A stretch of 64,000 bases of DNA from NCBI GenBank assembly GCA_021324735.1, contig JAJPIO010000007.1:1-64000 (forward strand), written 5' to 3'. The stretch is from Bacteroidota bacterium. Its GTDB lineage: Bacteria; Bacteroidota; Ignavibacteria; Palsa-1295. Below, one piece after another: positions 17,864 to 25,481 of the stretch (its first letter is position 1; each line of letters begins with the position of its first letter). The notes under the pieces are model-generated. The model was given only the letters and a program-made list of their open reading frames with translations. It was not told where the DNA came from and made no database searches. Position numbers and translations under genes: made by a program.

Positions 17864-18718
17864 TCATATATAACTTACCGGATCGTCAGTCTCACCGAGA
17901 CCCAACCACCCCTGAATAAACTTTCGTAGCCGCATGCGGGCACGATACGCGCGCACTTTCACATTCCGCTCTGGCACGGACATCATCTCCGCGATCTCAC
18001 CATACGAAAACCCCGAGTATTCGTGCAATACGAACGTCTCGCGCTGATCGAACGGAAGCCGCGTCAGCGCCTTGATCATCAACGCCTGTATTTCCCGGCC
18101 CGACGCGGCAGACGTCATCGGCTCGCTGATCGCCAGCTCTTCATGCGTCGCAAGACCCGTCGTCAGCGTCGCATACTCCGCTTCTTCCAAGCTCTGATCG
18201 TATCGTTCGGTCCGCAGGATATTGAGGCACAGGTTTCGGGCGCTACGGAACAGCAAGCCTCGAAAATGATCGATCGCTATGCCCGGACGCTTACGCAATT
18301 CGAAGACGCGAGTCCATATCTCCTGAAACGCATCTTCGGCGGCCCACTCGTTATGAAGCATGCGCTTGCAGTAATAGAGCAGCGAAACTTCATACTTCGA
18401 ATAAAGCTGTAAGAACGCCTCATCGCTGCCGGCAAGGAATGCCTCCTTCGCATACTTATCCGGATCGTCGGGCATCGGCCGGCCGGCCGTGCGGGATGTA
18501 ACCGACGCTTCTATCACCGAGAGAGGCGCTTCCGCATGTCCCGTCCCTGATTCGAAATCCGAAGCACTCGCTACTCCATCGTGCCGCTCCGATAATGGGG
18601 TGGCCGATGGCTCCGGCGATAGCTCGGCGTTCGAATTCAGTCCGCCGCCAACAGAGGGGCCGTTCGAATCCGGTTCGAGCGAACGTCCACTATTCACTAT
18701 TGACGTTGGTGTTTCCAC
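17864..18718 (-). CDS. ECF-type RNA polymerase sigma factor
   Basis: A 284-residue protein whose last ~195 residues are a standard ECF sigma factor. Region 2 is around DEAFLQLYSKYEVSLLYYC and AEDAFQEIWTRVFELRKR. Region 4 is around LTRLPFDQRETFVLHEYSGF followed by the helix-turn-helix SYGEIAEMMSVPERNVKVRA. ECF factors redirect transcription to envelope or stress genes. The first ~85 residues are Ser/Gly/Pro-rich with no recognised domain. A Met at residue 82 (start 18475, PDDPDKYAKEAF follows) would give a 203-residue protein of normal ECF length, so the true start is uncertain. It heads a minus-strand cluster with an anti-sigma-like protein, an OmpA-type protein and a secreted giant. Confidence 0.9.
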   Translation of the reverse strand: METPTSIVNSGRSLEPDSNGPSVGGGLNSNAELSPEPSATPLSERHDGVASASDFESGTGHAEAPLSVIEASVTSRTAGRPMPDDPDKYAKEAFLAGSDEAFLQLYSKYEVSLLYYCKRMLHNEWAAEDAFQEIWTRVFELRKRPGIAIDHFRGLLFRSARNLCLNILRTERYDQSLEEAEYATLTTGLATHEELAISEPMTSAASGREIQALMIKALTRLPFDQRETFVLHEYSGFSYGEIAEMMSVPERNVKVRAYRARMRLRKFIQGWLGLGETDDPVSYI

Positions 18719-19166
18719 GGGTGCGATCTATTGCTTGCGTGATCTATTGCTTACCTGAATTACTACTTGCTCTACTGCTTGCCTTGATAGCGATGGGCAG
18801 GTGGCCCTGCTCTCGGAACATCCATGGTGTACCGTAGACGAACATCCATGGTGCCGATAGCCCTGGGCCGCGGGAAACCTCAAGGATTCAACGCGTTAGC
18901 CCCTTAGCACTACGTGAATAGCGCTCCCACCCAACCGCTTAAAGAGTTGTTTCCAGAACCGGCGTAGCACCAGGAAACCTATTGGCATACCAGCACCCGC
19001 CGTTCTATCAACAAGACCCGCGAACCGGCAAAAGGTTACAGTCAGTCACACTCTTTTGACCTAAGATGTGGATAGAAGACGTACTTTATTCCTCAGGACA
19101 ACCAAACGCAACCCCGACACTACCCCGCACGACCGAACGAGTGCAGACGTACCCCTTCTTCCTCAG
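18719..19166. other. long upstream region with short direct repeats, no gene seen
   Basis: About 450 bp between the sigma gene and tRNA-Leu. It contains a 12-bp direct repeat GATCTATTGCTT (18725 and 18742) and a 14-bp direct repeat GAACATCCATGGTG (18816-18829 and 18840-18853, 24-bp period). A GCAGG..CCTGC-type hairpin lies near 18797-18810. These could be regulator or sigma-factor sites upstream of the sigma operon. No coding region is supported. Confidence 0.4.
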
Positions 19167-19252
19167 TGCCCACGGCCGGACTCGAACCGGCACGGCCTTT
19201 ACAAGCCAACGGATTTTAAGTCCGTTGCGTCTACCGATTCCGCCACGTGGGC
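19167..19252 (-). tRNA. tRNA-Leu, anticodon UAA
   Basis: On the minus strand this 86-nt sequence folds as a class II tRNA. The acceptor GCCCACG pairs with CGTGGGC, with discriminator A at 19167. The anticodon arm CGGACTTAAAATCCG carries anticodon TAA. There is a long variable arm, and the T arm is CCGGTTCGAGTCCGG. The leucine UAA identity and length are typical. The CCA end is not encoded. It stands alone between the sigma operon and the plus-strand barrel genes. Confidence 0.96.
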
Positions 19253-19325
19253 CTACTGCTTATCGGCGAGCCGGATTAACAACCGCGCTCTCTCCCATGT
19301 TCTCGGCAAATCCTCGATAAATTAG

Positions 19326-19333
19326 TATTTTTG
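19326..19333 (+). promoter_or_regulatory. possible -7 element upstream of the barrel operon
   Basis: TATTTTTG matches TAnnTTTG, about 65 bp before the ATG at 19398. No TTG is found 18 bp upstream, so this is weaker than the promoters at 5629 and 40744. Confidence 0.3.
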
Positions 19334-19397
19334 TAGCGGCTTCCCGGCTTTTTGGCAGGTCCGGCGTTTTTTAGTATCCTCCCAGCCGTCAAACAAT

Positions 19398-20270
19398 ATG
19401 AGAGACCACCGACTGGTCTTCCTTCCCATAGTTGTTCTCTTCTTATTAAGCGCATTACCGCTTAAGGGTTTCGCACAAGCGAATTCGTTGAATGACTCGC
19501 CACGGTCTCTTGCTCTCTCCCACAGTGAGATTGCTGATCCTCGAGAGCCATGGAGCATCAACCCTGCAATTCAATGTGACTCTTCACGTGAATCCCAGAC
19601 GAGGCTCATAACGATCTTCACTCCGTTACCGCACGGTGTTTCTGATAGTTGGAATGCGGGCATGGGTGGAGCGATACCTATAGACGAAGGTTATTTGCTG
19701 GCCGTTACATTTAGTCGATATCAATACTCCGATATTTTTTCTTCTCAGTACTTCAGCCTTGAATCTTCTAAACGGATCGGGTTAACAGAAGGACGCGATG
19801 CAGTCGTTGGCATTCGATCGAGATATATTGAAGAAAACTTTGGCGATCATTATCTGCCTCTAAAAGAGATCACCGCCGATCTTGGCATTACCTTCTCGCT
19901 CAGTTCCGAATTTCACATCGGCACATCGATCACGCATCTTCTTAGTCTGTATCGTAACCAAGATGTGATCGTTGAATATCCATCTTTATGGTTGGGTATG
20001 AGTTATTGTCATGCCCACATCATAACGTTATATGCGGCCGCTGAAGGAAGTACAGACCATAATTATTCTCCGCATGATGTAGCGCTTCATTTGGGAGTGG
20101 AATATTTACTCGACCCAAGGATTGTCCTTCGCGTCGGGACAGAGACCGCGAGCAGTTCTATCTCCGGAGGAGTTGGAATAAGACTTCACTCTCTCACTGC
20201 GGATTTCGCAGCTACAGATCATCCTGATTTAGGAATGACCCTCTCATTCGGGATCGGCTATTCATTGTGA
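19398..20270 (+). CDS. putative outer-membrane beta-barrel protein
   Basis: A 290-residue exported protein. The signal peptide spans residues 1-26 (VFLPIVVLFLLSALPLKGFA). The rest alternates short amphipathic strands with aromatic and Gly residues, ending in a typical membrane strand (GMTLSFGIGYSL). An early segment, SPRSLALSHSEIADPREPWSINPA, recalls the start of PorV/PorQ-type proteins of T9SS bacteria, in which a similar phrase announces the barrel. I cannot assign a named family with certainty. Its stop overlaps the GTG start of the next gene (GTGA), so both are probably made together and may form one outer-membrane complex. Confidence 0.65.
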   Translation: MRDHRLVFLPIVVLFLLSALPLKGFAQANSLNDSPRSLALSHSEIADPREPWSINPAIQCDSSRESQTRLITIFTPLPHGVSDSWNAGMGGAIPIDEGYLLAVTFSRYQYSDIFSSQYFSLESSKRIGLTEGRDAVVGIRSRYIEENFGDHYLPLKEITADLGITFSLSSEFHIGTSITHLLSLYRNQDVIVEYPSLWLGMSYCHAHIITLYAAAEGSTDHNYSPHDVALHLGVEYLLDPRIVLRVGTETASSSISGGVGIRLHSLTADFAATDHPDLGMTLSFGIGYSL

Positions 20271-22153
20271 GATACGCTGTCCTAATAGTCGTCTTAGTCC
20301 TATTGGGGCACCCGGCCCCTCTTTTAGCACAAGTTGAAGATTCGGTTCTCGAGCGGCAAGCCGCGGAAATCCTGGATGATAATGGCGAGATTTCGGTGGA
20401 CATAGAGGACGCCCTGGACTATCTGGAAACAGCACCAACCATTAATGCTCCGCCAATTCAGCAATTACATGCACGGCCAAATACTTCGTGGATAGATGCA
20501 TATGATAACCGGCTGCTACTAGCGAGAGAACATGCAGATTCAACAGTTCATTTTCGGTTGAGGTCACGAATAGGCTCATCGCTCGATCCTCATCTCGAAC
20601 AAGGATATATATCTGGTGATTACCTCGGCTCGGCCACATCCTATTATAATCGCATACAGTTATCCAATGACATTCTAACATTTACAGCGCTCGAACAAAA
20701 ACGTCCCTGGGAGCTAAGCTTGACGGATCACGTACAAGGGTTTGTCCAGCTCTCTCATCCGCTTCATCTTGGCGAATCATTCACCATCCGATCGGCTATT
20801 ATAGGCGATTACTCTCTCTCTTATGGTAATGGACTTCTTTTCGGAGGTGGATTTGGTGTTTCAGGTTCTCGGGCTGCGGCAGAGTCACTCGAAGAGCGAT
20901 CGTTCGGAATGCGTGGCACGCTCGGCCAATCGAGTAGGGCGTTGCGGGGTCTGGCGATCAACGTGGCTTCCGGACCGATCGATATTATAGTTTTTGGCTC
21001 ACAGCGGTCGCTGGACGCTTCGGTTCTTAACGATACGATTCAAACATTATATACGACGAACTATCATCGGACGGAAAATGAATTAGCAACCAAAGATCAA
21101 GTCCGTCTTCGCACATTAGGGACTCATATCGAAGCATCAACGTCTGATAATTCCGCTATTTACATCCACGGCGGCGTGACTGGGGCATTGATCGATTACG
21201 ATCACTTCTATCAGGGCACAGCAAGCAATCCTTTTGTTGGAAGATCTATGTCGTTGATAGGTCTTGATGGCGTTGCGATTGACGATAAATTTTCCTGCTC
21301 AGCAGAACTTGGGTTGAGTAAGACCGATACCTCTACTACACTCGCAGGAATTGTGACTGCCTTGTTCCAAGCTACGCGCAATTTCAAATTAGGTCTTTTT
21401 TATCGGCGTGTACCGTATGCATATGCATCTCCGTTCGGCAGCTCGGCGGGTGATCTTATTGCATCGATTACTAATGCTGATGGTTATTATGCAGGAATGG
21501 AATTCGCCGTCGTCCCTTCCCTGCTTCGTTTAAATGCATACGCTAATCTTGGAAAAACATTAGCTCCCATCACTGACCTTTTCCCCACACAAAAAAGCGA
21601 TTATTTAATATCAGCATTTATCGACCCCACCTCTAAATTAGAAATCGGTACATACTTTCGAAGCGTTCGCAGCACAGAAATGGCATGGAGCGACAGCACA
21701 CATACAGCGATTAGCGCTTTACGATCTTCTGTTCTTCGTTTGCGCCTCGAAGCGGAATACCAGCTAAGCAATGCATTGATAGTCAAGAGCAGATGTGATT
21801 ACAGTAATTACAACTCTTTTGAGAACAGTTGGCTGGAATGGGAAGAACTGCGAGCACATTTTTCACAAGCTCTATCTATGCAGATAGGAATGGGGCGCTT
21901 CTCAACCGATTCTTATAACTCCGCTATCTGGCTTTACGAATCAACTGTGCCTGGAAGTGGCTCGATCGCCGCACTCTATGGTAAAGGTTGGGAGATCAAT
22001 TGTCGAATAGCTTACAATCTGTTTGGAGTAACGCTCTCAGGCGACGTCTCCGGTTCATTCTTCGACACATCTCGAACCATCGGAAGCGGTGTCGCCGCTC
22101 GCACCACCTCGTCCGATCTTAATGCCGTCCTACAATTGGATTATCGGCTTTAG
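20267..22153 (+). CDS. outer-membrane barrel protein of the helix-hairpin-helix-leader type
   Basis: A 628-residue exported protein beginning with GTG inside the stop of the previous gene (GTGA overlap). A signal peptide (about 1-18, ending LLAQ) is followed by a short acidic helical leader (AAEILDDNGEISVDIEDALDYLE). That leader resembles the degenerate helix-hairpin-helix start of a family of Bacteroidota outer-membrane proteins. The remaining ~550 residues are strand-rich with YGNGLLFGGGFG and end on the strand AVLQLDYRL, as expected for a large barrel. Function in that family is unknown. The tight coupling with the preceding barrel suggests they act together. Confidence 0.65.
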   Translation: MRYAVLIVVLVLLGHPAPLLAQVEDSVLERQAAEILDDNGEISVDIEDALDYLETAPTINAPPIQQLHARPNTSWIDAYDNRLLLAREHADSTVHFRLRSRIGSSLDPHLEQGYISGDYLGSATSYYNRIQLSNDILTFTALEQKRPWELSLTDHVQGFVQLSHPLHLGESFTIRSAIIGDYSLSYGNGLLFGGGFGVSGSRAAAESLEERSFGMRGTLGQSSRALRGLAINVASGPIDIIVFGSQRSLDASVLNDTIQTLYTTNYHRTENELATKDQVRLRTLGTHIEASTSDNSAIYIHGGVTGALIDYDHFYQGTASNPFVGRSMSLIGLDGVAIDDKFSCSAELGLSKTDTSTTLAGIVTALFQATRNFKLGLFYRRVPYAYASPFGSSAGDLIASITNADGYYAGMEFAVVPSLLRLNAYANLGKTLAPITDLFPTQKSDYLISAFIDPTSKLEIGTYFRSVRSTEMAWSDSTHTAISALRSSVLRLRLEAEYQLSNALIVKSRCDYSNYNSFENSWLEWEELRAHFSQALSMQIGMGRFSTDSYNSAIWLYESTVPGSGSIAALYGKGWEINCRIAYNLFGVTLSGDVSGSFFDTSRTIGSGVAARTTSSDLNAVLQLDYRL

Positions 22154-22154
22154 T

Positions 22155-25103
22155 TTATTGCGGTAGTAGTTCGAATCGTTTCCATTTAGAGCTTTGGGCT
22201 TGTAGGGGAATGTGGAGGAGTGTTCCTTGCTGGTAGAGTGGAAGCATATCTCGGTAATGATCGCCAAAGATAGCTTCGGCGTTACCGGTCGGCAGTACGG
22301 CGAGAAGTTCGGTGGACTTCATATCGGCGACCATCCTCATGCTTGGCCCGATCTGCATTTGGTAGGGCTGCCATAGGTAGTAGGTGCCTTGTAGTACGGT
22401 GGTCGGCCCTCCGGGCATGGGCCCGGCATCGACATCGACCAACCGAGCGATGAGGCCGGCGGGTTTATCGCTTTTGGTGCCATTATCGAACGGATGCCGG
22501 AAGATGAGGGTGTGGAGCGTGCCCCACTGCCACCGCCGAATATCGCGCCCGAAGGTCATCGCCAGGATACGAAGCGATTCTCGGAAGGAAATCTGTAGAA
22601 TGGAATCGCGGTGTTCGACTCCGGGCGTTTGGACATCGTCCCACCAGATGTTGGCGGAGTCGGGCAGAATATGCGCGAGCGTTTGCAGCGGAATGTTATC
22701 CAAATAAATAAACTCGCTGTACCTGGCGGAGCCGAGTTCATCGTGGAAGGTGTGATAGAGGAGCCGATTGAGAAAGACGGAATAGATGGTCGGCGCGATC
22801 TCTTCGGCGCGCATACCGCCGTCCCAGTTGCGAAGATATTCGAGGACGAGCGCAGTAAAGGCATCGGTCTTGACAGGTTTGACCGTGTCCTCGGGCGGTC
22901 GCCGTGCGGCCAGCCAGAGGGAATCGTTCTGCTTGATGATCTTGAACGCGCTATCGGTGATCGTTGTATGATGCTGAAGCGAATCTTCTTTCCAGACAAG
23001 GCGCATGGAATCCATACGAAAGACGGAGGAGCTATCGGGCGTGATTCGCGGCGGATTCGCTTCGGGATAGAGCGCAAGCAAATACGAAAGCACGCGCCGC
23101 AGATCGTAGGGACTGATAATGTCCGTCTGAATATGTTCGAGGGCGGTCGTATCCAATCGCACCGTACTCCGCTCGATAAGTTCGCTGATTCGGTCGGCTC
23201 GCGAAGAAGGCTCCCAGTTCATGCTGGTTGGAATGGAGCGAACCCGCGTCGCAGGATTATTCGCCGATACGATATAGCCTCGCGGAGGATCGACGAGCGA
23301 CGGCAATTGTGGCGAATATAAAAACCCTTGCCACGCCTCGGCAGGATTCGAGCCATCACGAGGGAGGAGTAAACGCTCTTCGCTTCCACTCCGCCTCGGA
23401 AGCCGTCCAATAAATTGATATGCAATGTTGCCCTGAGCATCGGCAAGGCACAGGTTCAGGCACGGCGTTGCAAAGCTCGACATACCGGCTCTCGCCTGTG
23501 CGATCGTAGTAGCATGTGGAAGGGCCATCCATCCGGCAAGTTCATCACCGAGCGCATACGTGCCATTCCACATGAGCGAAACCGGCCGCGCTCCGCGAAG
23601 AAAGATCGTCATATCCGGCACGGCTCCGGCGCGTACATCATTGTGAAACACGTGCGCCATACTATCGGGGTGCATACCGGTAAGTACGGCGCCATGCACG
23701 GTCATTCGAACATCGAATGCCATCGCGTGCATCGGATTCGTACGAATGGAATCACGCACGCGAATAGTATCGTGAATGATGGTGAACGGTTCGGGCCTGC
23801 CATTCGGAAGAATGTATCGCGTACCGGTGGAATCGAGCTTCTCAATAAAATAATCGCTTTCGTCCGTCATCCCTGCGGTAATCCCCCATGCAAGGCTCGG
23901 AGTGCGTCCCGCGAGAACGATCGGCATTCCAGGGATGAGAAATCCGGCGACGTTTAATCCATCGTCGGAGGTAAGATGTGCAAGGTACCAACGTGCCGGC
24001 GAAGAGAGTTGCAGGTGGGCATCGTTCTCGATCATCGCACCACCACTCGCGGTGCGCGACGGGGCAACAACAAACGAATTCGACCCGCCGCCGATAAATG
24101 CACCTATAGCACTATCGAATACCTGTGCCTGCTTGTAGATCTCGGTAAATGCCGGACTTCGCATCGTTGCTTGCCCAATTCTTACAGGTGGCTTCGGTGC
24201 ATGTGGCTTTGGTGGTGCAATATGTGGCCTCTGTTGTTGTGGCGCAGGTTTCGTTTGAGCAGGCTTTTTCGGCACCGCCTTTGGCGCAGCCTTTTGAATT
24301 GGCGGTGTAGTTGGATGTACTACCGGTACACTCGGGTTTGCAATAACTGGTTCTGCTTTCACAGCGGGTTGATGGGTCGTCTCCGTCGCCTTTACCGGTG
24401 CAATTGCAAGATAATTGGAAACGAAGTTCTTAGGATCGGCTCCTTCGATCACGGTTGCGCCGTCATCTGGATATTCGGGAAAGAGCGTTCGCATGTGTGC
24501 GCTATCCAAGGCGAGTGAGAAATCAGAATAGGCCGCATCCGTGAGAGAGGAAAAATTCATCTCCCACGACATTAAGCGACCAATGACCATACAGTCCTGG
24601 GGTCGCCAGTCTTCCGGTTCGAGTGTCAGCGCATCAAATTCAAATCCGAGATGCCGTCTGTGGTTGCGCAAATACGCATTGATGCCGGATACAAAGGCAC
24701 TTAATATATCTCTCGTATGAGAACCTGCACGACGCCACATCTCATCTGCAATTCGAGAGAACCCAATGGTCCGTGCCCACTTATCCAGCGCAAGCGTTCG
24801 AGGACCAAAGATCTCCGACATTCTTCCTTCTCCGAGTCGTCGTTCCATCTCCATTTGGAACATACGGTCCTGCGCTTCGGCATAACCCAAACCGAACCAT
24901 GCATCTCGCTCGGAGGCAGCATGAATATGAGGAATGGCAAACTCATCGCGATCTATATCGACGGCGCTGTTGATTCCCGCTACCTTTGCAGAGCCATCAT
25001 ACGATGGCACCGTACTCGACATAAAATGAATGCCGAGCACGATCAATCCTACCGCTAAAAGGAAGATCAGATATCCAAAGCCTAATGCGAAACGAGCGAA
25101 CAT
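22155..25103 (-). CDS. penicillin acylase family N-terminal-nucleophile hydrolase
   Basis: A 982-residue precursor of the penicillin/acyl-homoserine-lactone acylase family, which cleaves amide bonds after self-processing in the periplasm. A membrane anchor/signal lies at residues 10-28. The alpha part includes FAIPHIHAASERDAWFGLGY and AEAQDRMFQMEMERR. The nucleophile is Ser341 in IGGGSNSFVV, which becomes the first residue of the beta chain. An insertion rich in Pro, Lys and Gln (about residues 240-310, PKKPAQTKPAPQQQ) replaces a normal spacer. Substrate cannot be predicted. The gene ends 2 bp from the convergent barrel gene. No start alternative looks better. Confidence 0.9.
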   Translation of the reverse strand: MFARFALGFGYLIFLLAVGLIVLGIHFMSSTVPSYDGSAKVAGINSAVDIDRDEFAIPHIHAASERDAWFGLGYAEAQDRMFQMEMERRLGEGRMSEIFGPRTLALDKWARTIGFSRIADEMWRRAGSHTRDILSAFVSGINAYLRNHRRHLGFEFDALTLEPEDWRPQDCMVIGRLMSWEMNFSSLTDAAYSDFSLALDSAHMRTLFPEYPDDGATVIEGADPKNFVSNYLAIAPVKATETTHQPAVKAEPVIANPSVPVVHPTTPPIQKAAPKAVPKKPAQTKPAPQQQRPHIAPPKPHAPKPPVRIGQATMRSPAFTEIYKQAQVFDSAIGAFIGGGSNSFVVAPSRTASGGAMIENDAHLQLSSPARWYLAHLTSDDGLNVAGFLIPGMPIVLAGRTPSLAWGITAGMTDESDYFIEKLDSTGTRYILPNGRPEPFTIIHDTIRVRDSIRTNPMHAMAFDVRMTVHGAVLTGMHPDSMAHVFHNDVRAGAVPDMTIFLRGARPVSLMWNGTYALGDELAGWMALPHATTIAQARAGMSSFATPCLNLCLADAQGNIAYQFIGRLPRRSGSEERLLLPRDGSNPAEAWQGFLYSPQLPSLVDPPRGYIVSANNPATRVRSIPTSMNWEPSSRADRISELIERSTVRLDTTALEHIQTDIISPYDLRRVLSYLLALYPEANPPRITPDSSSVFRMDSMRLVWKEDSLQHHTTITDSAFKIIKQNDSLWLAARRPPEDTVKPVKTDAFTALVLEYLRNWDGGMRAEEIAPTIYSVFLNRLLYHTFHDELGSARYSEFIYLDNIPLQTLAHILPDSANIWWDDVQTPGVEHRDSILQISFRESLRILAMTFGRDIRRWQWGTLHTLIFRHPFDNGTKSDKPAGLIARLVDVDAGPMPGGPTTVLQGTYYLWQPYQMQIGPSMRMVADMKSTELLAVLPTGNAEAIFGDHYRDMLPLYQQGTLLHIPLQAQSSKWKRFELLPQ

Positions 25104-25481
25104 TCGTTAGTTATAGATACCGAATGAGTGAGAAGCGCACGGTCACAGTTGAGTGGTGACCGATCTTTTGTTTCTGTAAAGAAGCGATGCAAAAATGCAA
25201 CCGAGCGCTTCGTCCGTTCCGAAATTCGAGAATATTATACGTCTGTTCGATGGGAGAACGCCTGTTTATCGCAGAAGGACCTGTTTAAACGCATATAGCC
25301 CGGGGCATCCCGCCCCAGGCTACACGCGCTTCTTTCACCTTCACCACATTAGGTGCGAGCGTTGCGCTCGCGACCTTCGCTAATTACAATGCAACGCTTG
25401 ACTTCAATGATTCCCTACCGTTCTTCTGCTGCTAAAAAATTCTTTTAAATTTTAGCTTTCGCAAAGTGAACCGAGGTTTAC
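25104..25481. repeat. gene-free stretch with two palindromes (REP-like)
   Basis: No gene is seen. Two palindromes stand out: TAGCC-c-GGGGC (25296-25306) against GCCCC-a-GGCTA (25312-25322), and GCGAGCG-TTG-CGCTCGC (25355-25371), extendable to GGT..ACC on the outside. The combination of a C/G-rich outer palindrome and a GGTGCG-containing stem recalls the element at 287-342, suggesting a dispersed intergenic repeat family in this genome. Confidence 0.5.

Noticed and set aside
18489-18758. Plus-strand frames opposite the sigma factor N-terminus
   Set aside because: They overlap the sigma gene on the opposite strand, have no family pattern and no start signal.
19066-19325. Plus-strand open frame with the phrase PRPDSNRHGLYKPTDFKS
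   Set aside because: It is the classic false protein produced by translating the complementary strand of a tRNA-Leu gene, which lies at 19167-19252.
23415-24518. Long plus-strand frames opposite the penicillin acylase gene
   Set aside because: They are antisense shadows of a gene whose minus frame shows the full acylase pattern.
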